Notes under the pieces: generated by a model
Seen by the model: the letters and a program-made list of their open reading frames with translations, nothing else
Database searches by the model: none
What the model was told of the DNA's origin: nothing
Made by a program: the position numbers and the translations under genes
From: an uncultured Emergencia sp.
GTDB taxonomy: Bacteria > Bacillota > Clostridia > Peptostreptococcales > Anaerovoracaceae
Length of the DNA stretch: 64,000 nucleotides
Reading direction: 5' to 3'
NCBI GenBank assembly: GCA_904420065.1
Contig: CAJFTU010000014.1
Location: forward strand, 62,001-126,000
Shown: positions 18,238 to 27,081 of the stretch, one piece after another
How the letters are laid out: the number at the start of each line of letters is the position of its first letter
How positions within the stretch are numbered: the stretch's first letter is position 1

Positions 18238-19126
18238 CTTTGCTTCCCCCGTAATACTTCATGAAATATTCTTCAAGCGTGTGCTTTTCTTCGCTCAGGG
18301 ATTTGATTCTGCATTGGGCCAGCACCCGGATCAGACTGTCGATTTGATCGTCTCTGACCGACAGGACGAGCCGGTTTTCCTGACTCTGCCGCGCCGCGTC
18401 GGGATAGGCTTCCTTGCAAAGGGAAAGTCCTTCTGTGTCGGAGAACTCTATACTATAGGTCTTGAGACGGGAACGGCGGAGCTGGTCGATGGAGATTTCC
18501 TGAATCAGCCGGCCTTCTTTAATCATGCCGATTCTGCTGCACGTCTTTTCCACCTCTTCGAAGATATGGGAAGACAGGAGAATGGTTTTGCCCCGCTCCT
18601 TCGACTCCCGGATCAAATCGATAAACCGGCTCTGCATGAGCGGGTCCAGTCCGCTGGTGGGCTCGTCGAGCAGCAGTATGTCCGGATCGTGCATAAAAGC
18701 CGCTACAATGCCGATTTTCTGCTTCATCCCTTTGGACATGCGTTTAATTCCTGCGCCGGGATCGATCTCAAAGTAGTCGAGCAGTTTTTGTCCATAAGAA
18801 AAATCCGGCATTTTCCGCATCTTTGCGATCAGCTTCAGGTAAGCCGTCCCGGTCATGTCGTCGGGGAAGGAGATTTCGCCCGGAAGATAGCCGACTCTTT
18901 TCTGAATTTCCTTCTGCCTGCTCCAACAGTCCATCCCTTCTATACAGACGGTGCCGGACCGGGGGCGGACGAAGCCCATCAGGTGGCGCATGGTTGTGGA
19001 CTTTCCTGCGCCGTTGGGGCCCAGATAGCCGTAAACCTCGCCTCTGCCAACGGTCAGCGTGACGTCGAACACGCCTCGGCCTCCGCCGTAATCCCTGGTG
19101 AGATGGCGAATGTCAACTGGGTTCAA
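18230..19126 (-). CDS. ABC transporter ATP-binding protein
   Basis: Nucleotide-binding subunit of the exporter, with Walker A GPNGAGKST, Q-loop region GYLPGEISFPDD, signature MSKGMKQKIG, Walker B ILLLDEPTSGLDP and the switch His (LLSSH). A C-terminal extension of about 80 residues is common in this group. I place the start at TTG 19126, since AAAGGAG lies 8 bases before it; the frame also contains a TTG at 19144 that precedes this site. It is first gene in the operon. Confidence 0.9.
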   Translation of the reverse strand: MNPVDIRHLTRDYGGGRGVFDVTLTVGRGEVYGYLGPNGAGKSTTMRHLMGFVRPRSGTVCIEGMDCWSRQKEIQKRVGYLPGEISFPDDMTGTAYLKLIAKMRKMPDFSYGQKLLDYFEIDPGAGIKRMSKGMKQKIGIVAAFMHDPDILLLDEPTSGLDPLMQSRFIDLIRESKERGKTILLSSHIFEEVEKTCSRIGMIKEGRLIQEISIDQLRRSRLKTYSIEFSDTEGLSLCKEAYPDAARQSQENRLVLSVRDDQIDSLIRVLAQCRIKSLSEEKHTLEEYFMKYYGGSKDD

Positions 19127-19154
19127 AGTTACCACTCCTTTCAATCAATGTGAA

Positions 19155-19183
19155 AGTATAAGCGCTTTTGCGCTCCGTTTCAA
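19155..19183 (-). promoter_or_regulatory. Promoter of the ABC operon with operator in the spacer
   Basis: On the minus strand, -35 TTGAAA (19178-19183) and -10 TATACT (19155-19160) are exactly 17 bases apart. The spacer holds the perfect inverted repeat AGCGCTTTTGCGCT (19161-19174). An inverted repeat placed between the promoter boxes and next to a divergent TetR gene is a good candidate for the repressor's binding site. Confidence 0.7.
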
Positions 19184-19251
19184 TCGACAATCAGGTGCAG
19201 ACTGTCTATTTTTATGCTATGATATTTCTATCTTTATGCAGAGGTGTATCT

Positions 19252-19821
19252 ATGGAAAAAAGGGATACAGAAAGAGAGTTCATAACTGCCTTCTGGAGGC
19301 TGTACGGGGATAAGCCCATCGAAAAAATTTCCGTCGGCCAGCTGTGCGCGTCGGCCGGATACAATCGCGCTACGTTTTACAATCACTTTCGGGATATCTA
19401 CGACCTGTTCGACAGAGCTGTTGAGACCATTTTGGAACCGGTGAGAGAAAGACTGCTGTCGATTGGGGATTTTCGGGAGCTGCTGCAGGAAAACAGGATG
19501 GAGGCGCTCCTCATGTCTCAGTTTCGAAAGAACACCCATCGCATTGAGCTCTTGTTTCAGAGAAAGGATCACGATCTGCTCGGTGAGAAGATAAAAGGGG
19601 AGCTGTTTCTTCACGTGAAAAAAGAGATGAAGGAAAGAGGAAAAACGGCGGATACGGTTATGCTGGAGATATTGTTGGAGTATCAGATATCCGCTGTTTT
19701 GGGCGTGATCGGCTACTGGTTCAGGAGAAAAAAGGAGACTCCGGAACAGGATATATTAGAGATCGTATACCGAATTTCGTCAAAAGGAGTTCTGCCGTCT
19801 CTCGAAGAAACGCTGGGGTGA
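19252..19821 (+). CDS. TetR-family transcriptional regulator
   Basis: A 189-residue regulator with an N-terminal TetR HTH (EREFITAFWRLYGDKPIEKISVGQLCASAGYNRATFYNHF) and a helical ligand-binding C-terminus. ATG 19252 is preceded by GAGGTG (19241-19246); the frame is open to 19168 but without a start signal. An extended -10 TGCTATGAT lies at 19215-19223. It is divergent from the ABC exporter pair and probably represses it and itself. Confidence 0.88.
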   Translation: MEKRDTEREFITAFWRLYGDKPIEKISVGQLCASAGYNRATFYNHFRDIYDLFDRAVETILEPVRERLLSIGDFRELLQENRMEALLMSQFRKNTHRIELLFQRKDHDLLGEKIKGELFLHVKKEMKERGKTADTVMLEILLEYQISAVLGVIGYWFRRKKETPEQDILEIVYRISSKGVLPSLEETLG

Positions 19822-19878
19822 GGTTGGCATCCGTGGGAAAGAGCGCCTCTGCAAATTTTCAACGGCCTGTTTTCCCTC

Positions 19879-19900
19879 AATCAGCAATATTTTGACGGGC
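19879..19900 (+). repeat. IS target-site duplication, left copy (22 bp)
   Basis: These 22 bases are identical to 20969-20990 and directly abut the left end of the insertion sequence. Confidence 0.85.
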
Positions 19901-20968
19901 AGTTGTTGGTTTGTCAAACATATGTTACACCGTGAAGGAGAAAATTCTCTAAGGTCTCTTTCGGTGATTTCCATCCCAGGGGTCGCATCGGAAAGGCGTT
20001 GTACTTTCGGTTATGCACCTTAAGCTGCCTGGAAAAATCTTCAAAGGAATAAAATTGATGGCTGGCATAAAAGTATTCGTTATCTTTCCTATGGGATCGT
20101 TCCACTTTCCCATTATGCTTTGGCGTAAACGGCTTGATCTTTTTATGGCGTATACCGTATTCCTTAAGCCGTTTCTCAAACATCGTCAGCGCGCTGGAAT
20201 TGCTGCTGCCGTAGTGCTTGGTGAATTCCGATCCGTTGTCCGTCTGTACACATTCTACGTTGAAGGGAAACGCCTTAAGCATATGGTCCAGAAATACCGT
20301 AGAGGAATAGGTGGAAATCTCTTGAAATGCTTCCACATATCTAAACCTGGAGAACTCGTCTATGGCGGTGTATTGGTAATATTTTTCGCCATGGTCTGCG
20401 ACGATACACGCTGACGGAACAGGTTTGACGTCAACCTGAACTCTCTGCCCCGGATAAAGCATTTGTTCATAAGGTTTCGCTTTTTTCTTTGGGTTGGGAA
20501 GCTTTACGGGATTTAACTGCAGTTTTCTGAGAACACGCCAAAGGCCGGTGATGGAGCGGGAATAGCCTCTCTGCCTGAGCTTCACCCAAAGAACGACAAG
20601 GCCGGTGCTTGGGTTTCTCCGGTACATGTTTTTGATCAGAGCGATTTCTTCATCGGTATGCTGCCTGGGATGATGGTGAGGCCTTCTTGACCGGCAGGCA
20701 AGAGAGGAAATGGAGCCATCATAGCGTTTTAACCAGCGGTAGATATACTGACGATTGGTGTGGTACTTGATGGCCGCTTTGGTAACGCCAAATGTTTTAG
20801 CATACTTAATTAGGGATAGACGAAATCGCATATCTTGTGTTATACTTGCCATGCGGAAATACATCCTTTCTTGTTTTGTTTTTGTTTGGGCACTAAAACT
20901 ATAACACAGAAATGGTATTTCCGTTTTTTATTTATTCACTTGTAACACATGTATTGTAAACCTACACA
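19901..20968 (-). mobile_element. Insertion sequence, IS481/IS1202-like, 1068 bp
   Basis: A single DDE transposase gene fills the element. The ends are imperfect inverted repeats of about 28 bases: left GTTGTTGGTTTGTC... and right (reverse complement) TGTGTAGGTTTAC..., both running into a shared GTTACA at their inner edge. A 22-bp direct duplication flanks it. Such a long duplication is known for the IS1202-type group and is longer than is usual for IS481. The copy looks intact. It lies between the TetR gene and the fused acyl-CoA-synthetase-like gene, 30 bases before the latter's -35 box. Confidence 0.85.
19914..20852 (-). CDS. DDE transposase of the insertion sequence
   Basis: A 312-residue integrase-core transposase. 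An N-terminal HTH of the helix-turn-helix 28/29 type (FGVTKAAIKYHTNRQYIYRWLKRYDG) is followed by the DDE core: VQVDVKPVP (first Asp), CVQTDNGSEFTKHYG (second Asp) and FTPKHNGKVERSHRKDNEYFY (Glu). I start it at ATG 20852, 11 bases after AAAGGA; the ATG at 20864 overlaps that site. Its stop codon lies inside the left inverted repeat. No frameshift or stop breaks it, so the element may be active. Confidence 0.9.
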   Translation of the reverse strand: MASITQDMRFRLSLIKYAKTFGVTKAAIKYHTNRQYIYRWLKRYDGSISSLACRSRRPHHHPRQHTDEEIALIKNMYRRNPSTGLVVLWVKLRQRGYSRSITGLWRVLRKLQLNPVKLPNPKKKAKPYEQMLYPGQRVQVDVKPVPSACIVADHGEKYYQYTAIDEFSRFRYVEAFQEISTYSSTVFLDHMLKAFPFNVECVQTDNGSEFTKHYGSSNSSALTMFEKRLKEYGIRHKKIKPFTPKHNGKVERSHRKDNEYFYASHQFYSFEDFSRQLKVHNRKYNAFPMRPLGWKSPKETLENFLLHGVTYV

Positions 20969-20990
20969 AATCAGCAATATTTTGACGGGC
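20969..20990 (+). repeat. IS target-site duplication, right copy (22 bp)
   Basis: Direct copy of 19879-19900, immediately next to the right end of the element. Confidence 0.85.
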
Positions 20991-20997
20991 GGTATAG

Positions 20998-21026
20998 TTG
21001 ATAAGACGCTGCAAAAATGGTAGAAT
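20998..21026 (+). promoter_or_regulatory. Probable promoter of the fused acyl-CoA-synthetase gene
   Basis: TTGATA (20998-21003) and TAGAAT (21021-21026) are 17 bases apart, 40 bases upstream of the start codon and 30 bases beyond the IS end. Confidence 0.65.
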
Positions 21027-21067
21027 AACTTATTAATGATCAAATAAAAAGGAAAGAAGAAACGGGC

Positions 21068-24000
21068 ATGAACAATAGAAAATATGACGGTATTTATTAC
21101 CCTGTCAGAGAGGTCACCGACCTCAAAGACATGATCGTGAAAAGTACGGATCTCTATAAGGAACATGCGGCATATCTGCAGAAAGATAAGCCGGGTGGAA
21201 CTTTTCAGCCGGTCACCTATGGAAGATTCCGCGAAGAGATGGAAGCGCTGGGCACTCGTCTTTTGGATCTGGGCCTTCAGGGAAAGAAAATCGCAGTCAT
21301 CGGTGAGAGCTGCTATCAGTGGATTCTTACCTACTTCACCACAGTCAGCGGTGTAGGCGTGATCGTACCTCTGGACAAAAATCTGCCGCCGGAGGAGATC
21401 AAAAATCTGATCAAGAGATCGGGAGCCAGCGCTCTGGTTTACACCAAGCGCTCGGAAAAGAGCATAAAGGATCTGTTTAAAGAAAGCTTTGACTTGGAGT
21501 ATTTCATCTCTATCGGAGAAGAGGACCACAGGGAGAACGTCCTGTCGATGGGCAAGCTGATCGAAGAAGGCAGGAAATTGCTGAGAGAAGGCATACGGGA
21601 CTATGTCGATGCGGAAATCGATCCGGATCAGATGGCAACTCTGATGTTCACTTCAGGCACAACCGGAATGGCGAAAGGCGTAATGCTGTCCCACCGGAAT
21701 ATCGTGTCCAATGTCTACAATATGTCCAAGCTGGTCCACCTTAAAGAAGGCGGCATTGTATTGTCGATTCTGCCGATCCATCACGCCTATGAAATGACCT
21801 GTTCCATCTGCACTACATTTTATCAGGGAAAGACGGTGGCCATCTGCGAGGGCATCAAGTACATCCAGAAAAATATGAACGAAGCTAAAGCCAATTATAT
21901 GCTGGGTGTCCCTCTGGTCTTTGAAAAAATGTATAAGGGGATGTGGAAGCAGGCAGAGAGCCGGGGCGAAGCAGAAAAGCTGAGAAGAGCCATCGACCTG
22001 TCCCGCAGACTGAAGCTCTATAACAATTCACGTCTGATGAAAAAACTGTTCAAGGCGATTCATCAGTCCTTTGGCAACAACATCGATCTCTTCATTGCAG
22101 GAGGAGCGGCAATCGATCCGAAGGTAATCGAAGACTTTGAATCCATGGGTCTAAATATGATTCAGGGCTATGGGATGAGTGAATGTTCGCCGATCATCGC
22201 AGTTAACCAGGATCGCTACAGCAAAGCGGCTTCAGTAGGTAAACCTATGCCGGGAACTCAGGTCAGAATCGACTCCCCGGACGAGGACGGTATTGGGGAA
22301 GTGGTCTGCAAGAGCGATTCGGTGATGATGGGCTATTATGACAATCCGGAGGCAACTGCGGAGGTGCTGAAGGATGGCTGGCTCTACACCGGCGATCTGG
22401 GTTATTTGGACGAGGACGGCTTCCTTTACCTGACAGGCCGGAAAAAGACGGTCATCGTTACCAAAGGCGGAAAGAATATCTTCCCGGAAGAGATCGAGGC
22501 GGTTCTGATGGAAAACGAACTGATTCAGGAGGTTCTTGTCTACGGGAAAACCGATGAGAAAGTGGGCAACGTCATTGTATCGGCTGACATCTATCCGAAC
22601 TACGCGCTCCTTGAAGAGCAGCAGGGAAAGATGGACAGCAGCCAGGTATACCACTTCTTCAGAGATCTCATCGACGAACTCAACAAGAAAATGCCGGGTT
22701 ACAAGGCGGTAAAGAGAATCAGCATCCGGGACAAAGAGTTCGAAAAGACCACCACGGGAAAGATCAAGCGCTATGGGAATAGATCCGTCGACACAGAAAA
22801 CGAAAGCGAGGACGGAATGAATTACCAGCAGATCAAAGAAATGGAAGTAAAGCGGGCCAAAGCCTTTGCCAAGTCGTTGGAAGAGAGCGCAGACCCGTAT
22901 GTCAGATACAAGAGCAGCAGGCCGATTACGGATATAAAGAATATGTTCGAGACCAGCGTAGCGCTGTACGGCGACAATGTGGCCTTCATGCAGAAGTTTG
23001 AAAAGGATCAGCCTTATACCAAGATCACCTACAAGGAGGCGCTGGCCGACGTCAACGGACTGGGAACGGCTCTGATCAACAGAGGACTGAAAAACAAGCG
23101 GATCGGTATCATCGGTGAAACCTGTTATCAGTGGGAGTCCAGTTATCTATCTGTTCTCAACGGAACCGGAGTCGTCGTACCGCTGGATAAGGAACTGTCC
23201 GCTTCCGAACTGGAACAGCTGATTATCGACGCAGAGGTTTCCTGCGTCATATTCGGAAAGAAATACGAGAACATGTTCAGAGAGATGAAGGCTGCCGGAA
23301 AGACACAGCTGAAAGTACTGGTCAGCTTCGACGAGAAAGAGCACACCGAAGACGTACTGTCCTGGCGCGCCCTGATTGAAGAAGGAAAGCATCTGATCGG
23401 ACAGGGAGACCGCCAGTTCCTCGACGCGGAAATCAGAGGCGACGATATGAGCGTTCTGCTCTACACATCGGGAACGACGGGAATCGCCAAAGGCGTAATG
23501 CTTTCTCACTGGAATCTGGCCTTTGACCTGATGTCGGCGCCGACTATCCTGAACGTCAATACGTGGGATATATTCTTCTCGGTACTGCCGGTACATCATA
23601 CCTACGAATGCACCTGCGCATTCCTGATGCCGCTGTACAAAGGCGCGTCCATCGCTTACTGCCAGGGCCTGAAGTACATCACCAAAAATCTGGAAGAGGT
23701 AAAACCGACCATGCTTCTTGGCGTGCCGGTTCTCATCGAGGCACTGTACAAGAAGATCTGGCAGAATGTGAAAAAGAAGGGCAAGGAAAAGACGCTGCGC
23801 AGACTGCTTTCCATGAACAGGAAGACCAAGAAGATCGGACTGGATATCAGCAAGCCGTTTACCAAAGAGATTCTGGCCGTATTCGGCGGAAGAATGCGGG
23901 TTCTGATTTCCGGTGGAGCAGCCATCAATCCGGAAATTCTGCAGTTCTTCAACGATATCGGGATTATTTCCGTCCAAGGGTACGGACTGACCGAGTGTTC

Positions 24001-24628
24001 GCCGATGGCGGCGCTGAATCCGGATGTTCCGAAAGATATGCGCAATGCTTCTGTAGGCCATCTTCTGCCGGGAATGGAAGTAAAGATCATCGACAAGGAT
24101 GAAAACGGCATCGGTGAAATCTGCTTCAAGGGCGACAACGTGATGATGGGTTACTATCACAATCAGGAAGCAACGGACAAGGTGCTCGTCGACGGTTGGT
24201 TCCACAGCGGAGACCTGGGTTATGTAGACAACGAGGATTTCATCTATATTACCGGAAGAAAGAAAAACGTGATCATTACGAAGAACGGAAAGAACGTATT
24301 TCCGGAGGAACTGGAATACCATCTCAGCAACGTACCGTATATCGCAGAAAGCATGGTCTGGGGCGATGAGGGTGAAGACGGGTCCAACGATACTTCGATC
24401 ATCGCCACGGTGACTCTCGATGCAGAGGAAGTCGTGGAAAAGCTGGGTGAGAACTACACCGAAGAGCAGGCTCGGGATCTGATCTGGGAAGAAGTGGATA
24501 AAATCAACGAAAATCTTCCGTACTACAAAAAGATCAAGAAGGTCAAAATCAGAAAAGAGGATTTCGAGAAAACCACCGGTAAAAAGATCAAGCGCTTTGT
24601 TGATTCCAACAAAGGGGAGAGTAAATAG
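21068..24628 (+). CDS. Double AMP-dependent (long-chain fatty acid CoA ligase-like) synthetase fusion
   Basis: This 1186-residue protein contains two complete adenylate-forming (ANL) enzymes in tandem, each about 580 residues. The first has the P-loop FTSGTTGMAKG (about 194), GYGMSECSP, TGDLGYLDEDGF and the C-terminal catalytic Lys in TTTGKIKRY (about 563). The second repeats each motif: YTSGTTGIAKG (about 799), GYGLTECSP, SGDLGYVDNEDF and TTGKKIKRF (about 1168). Both units start with a similar N-terminus (ITDIKNMFETSV and VTDLKDMIVKSTD). There is no carrier-protein domain. The likely reaction is fatty acid activation to acyl-AMP and acyl-CoA, but the substrate is inferred only from family. 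It is single-gene and closed by a hairpin. Confidence 0.85.
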   Translation: MNNRKYDGIYYPVREVTDLKDMIVKSTDLYKEHAAYLQKDKPGGTFQPVTYGRFREEMEALGTRLLDLGLQGKKIAVIGESCYQWILTYFTTVSGVGVIVPLDKNLPPEEIKNLIKRSGASALVYTKRSEKSIKDLFKESFDLEYFISIGEEDHRENVLSMGKLIEEGRKLLREGIRDYVDAEIDPDQMATLMFTSGTTGMAKGVMLSHRNIVSNVYNMSKLVHLKEGGIVLSILPIHHAYEMTCSICTTFYQGKTVAICEGIKYIQKNMNEAKANYMLGVPLVFEKMYKGMWKQAESRGEAEKLRRAIDLSRRLKLYNNSRLMKKLFKAIHQSFGNNIDLFIAGGAAIDPKVIEDFESMGLNMIQGYGMSECSPIIAVNQDRYSKAASVGKPMPGTQVRIDSPDEDGIGEVVCKSDSVMMGYYDNPEATAEVLKDGWLYTGDLGYLDEDGFLYLTGRKKTVIVTKGGKNIFPEEIEAVLMENELIQEVLVYGKTDEKVGNVIVSADIYPNYALLEEQQGKMDSSQVYHFFRDLIDELNKKMPGYKAVKRISIRDKEFEKTTTGKIKRYGNRSVDTENESEDGMNYQQIKEMEVKRAKAFAKSLEESADPYVRYKSSRPITDIKNMFETSVALYGDNVAFMQKFEKDQPYTKITYKEALADVNGLGTALINRGLKNKRIGIIGETCYQWESSYLSVLNGTGVVVPLDKELSASELEQLIIDAEVSCVIFGKKYENMFREMKAAGKTQLKVLVSFDEKEHTEDVLSWRALIEEGKHLIGQGDRQFLDAEIRGDDMSVLLYTSGTTGIAKGVMLSHWNLAFDLMSAPTILNVNTWDIFFSVLPVHHTYECTCAFLMPLYKGASIAYCQGLKYITKNLEEVKPTMLLGVPVLIEALYKKIWQNVKKKGKEKTLRRLLSMNRKTKKIGLDISKPFTKEILAVFGGRMRVLISGGAAINPEILQFFNDIGIISVQGYGLTECSPMAALNPDVPKDMRNASVGHLLPGMEVKIIDKDENGIGEICFKGDNVMMGYYHNQEATDKVLVDGWFHSGDLGYVDNEDFIYITGRKKNVIITKNGKNVFPEELEYHLSNVPYIAESMVWGDEGEDGSNDTSIIATVTLDAEEVVEKLGENYTEEQARDLIWEEVDKINENLPYYKKIKKVKIRKEDFEKTTGKKIKRFVDSNKGESK

Positions 24629-24696
24629 CAGGCAGGCGGGAATCCATGAGCCGGATTCGTCCGGCTGTTGGGCAAACACAAGGGAATATATAGCGG

Positions 24697-24738
24697 GCGG
24701 AGCCGAGCGTAGGTGAAAACGGCGGCTCCGCGTCTTTT
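24697..24738 (+). terminator. Probable terminator after the synthetase fusion
   Basis: A perfect 9-bp GC-rich stem pairs 24697-24705 with 24723-24731; it is followed by GTCTTTT. Confidence 0.55.
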
Positions 24739-24810
24739 GCGGAGTCCTTTCCGGATTCGTATCAACGGACAGCCCACGGGCGAAGCGTTTTTGTGCAGAG
24801 CCGGGAAACA

Positions 24811-24839
24811 TTGACAAATACCCGCTTTTAGAGTATAAT
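24811..24839 (+). promoter_or_regulatory. Consensus promoter of greA-lysS
   Basis: TTGACA (24811-24816) and TATAAT (24834-24839) are both perfect and 17 bases apart. This predicts strong housekeeping sigma-factor transcription. Confidence 0.9.
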
Positions 24840-24879
24840 ACGCAAACAAACGGCATCGTTTGAAAGGAGATTGGTAGAT

Positions 24880-25359
24880 ATGTCAGAAGAAATACTTCTA
24901 AGTCAGGAAGGATATGATAAATTAGAGGCAGAGCACGAAGAACTGGTGTCTGTCAGAAGAAAAGAGGTTTCGGAGCGTTTGAAAGAGGCCATCTCCTATG
25001 GAGACCTTTCTGAAAACGCCGAGTACGACGCGGCCAAGAACGAGCAGGCCGAGCTTGAGGAGCGAATCCACAAACTGGAGACTATGCTGAGAAACGCCAA
25101 GATCATCACCGAGGATGAAGTGTCCGGTGATTATGTCAATGTGGGCGTCAAGGTCAAAGTCAAAGAGACCGGTTCCGGAGAAGAACAGGAATTCATCATC
25201 GTCGGCTCTACGGAAGCAGATCCGTTCGCTTCGCCGGCTAAGATTTCCAACGAATCTCTGGTCGGACAGGGACTGTTGGGCAAAAAGATCGGGGAAATCG
25301 TCGAGATCATGGTGCCCGACGGAACGCTGCACTATAGAATAGAAGAAATTTCCAGATAA
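24880..25359 (+). CDS. greA: Transcription elongation factor GreA
   Basis: Stimulates RNA cleavage by backtracked RNA polymerase. The 159 residues form an N-terminal coiled coil (about 1-75; acidic tip ISYGDLSENAEYDAAKNEQ) and a C-terminal FKBP-like domain (SNESLVGQGLLGKKIGEIVEI). ATG 24880 is 10 bases after AAAGGAG; the in-frame TTG at 24871 is too close. It lies 18 bases before lysS, in one operon. Confidence 0.96.
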   Translation: MSEEILLSQEGYDKLEAEHEELVSVRRKEVSERLKEAISYGDLSENAEYDAAKNEQAELEERIHKLETMLRNAKIITEDEVSGDYVNVGVKVKVKETGSGEEQEFIIVGSTEADPFASPAKISNESLVGQGLLGKKIGEIVEIMVPDGTLHYRIEEISR

Positions 25360-25377
25360 TGAGGATGGTAGATAAAG

Positions 25378-26919
25378 ATGAGTACACAAGAGAACAACGT
25401 AAACGTTAATCCGGATGTTGAAGAGGAGCTTACCGAAGAAAAGATCAACGAGCAGAGGCAGATCCGCAGGGAGAAGCTGAAGAAACTTCAGGAAGCGGGA
25501 AGAAATCCGTTTGTCAACGAGAGTTGGAACGTGACGGCTCACAGCATGGATATCAAGGAGAACTTCGATGCCATGGAGGACCAGGAGGTTTCCTGCGCAG
25601 GCAGAATCATGGCTTTCCGCCAGATGGGAAAGGCTTCTTTCATCGATATTCAGGATAAGCAGGGAAGAATACAGTGCTACGTAAGACAGGACGCCATCGG
25701 CGAAGAGGATTACAAGTGGTTTAAGACCTATGATATCGGTGACATCGTAGGGGTGGAAGGCACTGTTTTCAAGACAAAGCATGGCGAGGTGTCCATAAAG
25801 GCGCACCGTTTGGAGCTGCTTTCCAAATCTCTGCAGGTTCTGCCGGATAAGTGGCACGGATTGAAGGATCCGGACATCCGTTATCGCCAGAGGTATGTGG
25901 ATCTGATCGTTAACCCGGAAGTAAGGGATATGTTCTACAAGCGTTCGACCATCATTCACGAGATCAAAGATGTTCTGGAACAGGATTACGGTTTTCTTGA
26001 AGTGGATACGCCGATTTTGACGGTCATCGCGGGAGGCGCTAACGCCAGACCGTTTAACACCCATCACAACACGCTGGATCTGGATATGAAGCTGAGAATC
26101 TCCAACGAACTCTACCTGAAGAGGCTGATCGTAGGAGGTCTTGATCGGGTCTATGAGATGGGAAAGATGTTCAGAAACGAAGGTATGGACAGAAACCATA
26201 ATCCGGAGTTCACTTCGATGGAGTGCTATATGGCCTACGGCGATATGGAAAGCGTGATGGACGTTACGGAGCAGCTCGTCTACAAGGCTGCCATGGCTGT
26301 CAACGGTTCTCCGATCATCAAATACCAGGGAAAAGAATTCGATGTAACGCCGCCTTGGAGAAGGCTGAACATGGCCGACGCGGTGAAGGAGATCACCGGC
26401 GTGGACTTTTCCAAGATCGACACCGACGAGGAAGCGCGCGCTGCGGCTGTTAAGCAGGGCATGGATGCCGACGAGGTCAAGGAGTGGACTCGCGGTAAGC
26501 TGATTGCGGAAATGTTTGAGGAGTTCTGTGAAGATGTTCCGGGTTATCTGGACGGACCGGTATTCGTAGTCGGTCATCCGGTGGAGATTTCACCGCTGTC
26601 CAAGAGAGATCCTCAGGATCCGCGTATAACCAGAAGGTTTGAGGGATATATCAACGGCTGGGAGATCTGCAACGGCTTCTCTGAGCTGAACGACCCTATC
26701 GATCAGTTCGAGCGCTTTACCGTTCAGCAGGCGCAGTTGGAGTCCGGAGAGGACGACGAGGCGCATCCGATGGATATGGATTTTGTCAACGCTCTGGAAG
26801 TGGGACTGCCGCCGACAGGAGGCCTGGGCGTGGGCATCGACCGGGTGGTCATGCTGATCGCCGACGCGCCGTCCATTCGGGATATTATTCTGTTCCCGAC
26901 CATGAAGCCGTTAGACTGA
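25378..26919 (+). CDS. lysS: Lysyl-tRNA synthetase, class II
   Basis: Charges tRNA-Lys with lysine. The 513 residues have an N-terminal OB-fold anticodon-binding domain (about 60-150, VSCAGRIMAFRQMGKASFIDIQD) and the class II core with motif 2 (MFRNEGMDRNHNPEFTSME) and motif 3 (GGLGVGIDRVVML). Length is normal. Co-transcribed with greA, as in many Firmicutes. Confidence 0.97.
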   Translation: MSTQENNVNVNPDVEEELTEEKINEQRQIRREKLKKLQEAGRNPFVNESWNVTAHSMDIKENFDAMEDQEVSCAGRIMAFRQMGKASFIDIQDKQGRIQCYVRQDAIGEEDYKWFKTYDIGDIVGVEGTVFKTKHGEVSIKAHRLELLSKSLQVLPDKWHGLKDPDIRYRQRYVDLIVNPEVRDMFYKRSTIIHEIKDVLEQDYGFLEVDTPILTVIAGGANARPFNTHHNTLDLDMKLRISNELYLKRLIVGGLDRVYEMGKMFRNEGMDRNHNPEFTSMECYMAYGDMESVMDVTEQLVYKAAMAVNGSPIIKYQGKEFDVTPPWRRLNMADAVKEITGVDFSKIDTDEEARAAAVKQGMDADEVKEWTRGKLIAEMFEEFCEDVPGYLDGPVFVVGHPVEISPLSKRDPQDPRITRRFEGYINGWEICNGFSELNDPIDQFERFTVQQAQLESGEDDEAHPMDMDFVNALEVGLPPTGGLGVGIDRVVMLIADAPSIRDIILFPTMKPLD

Positions 26920-27023
26920 CGGACAGCCCGCAAACCGGTATGAAACCTGGGATTGTGAGAAATCGGGTTTACTGCAGTTACAACAGTTTTACTACAAATG
27001 AAAATCCTTTGATGAGAAGACAC

Positions 27024-27054
27024 GGGACCGCCGATACACCGGCGGTTCCGTTTT
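27024..27054 (+). terminator. Intrinsic terminator after lysS
   Basis: A 10-bp stem with one wobble (27024-27033 with 27040-27049) is followed by GTTTT. It lies about 105 bases past the lysS stop. Confidence 0.75.
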
Positions 27055-27081
27055 GCTGTAACGAAACGGAGCTGAACCAAA

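Noticed and set aside
23147-24856. 569-codon minus-strand frame opposite the double synthetase
   Set aside because: It is antisense to clear ANL motifs and runs through the terminator and the greA promoter.
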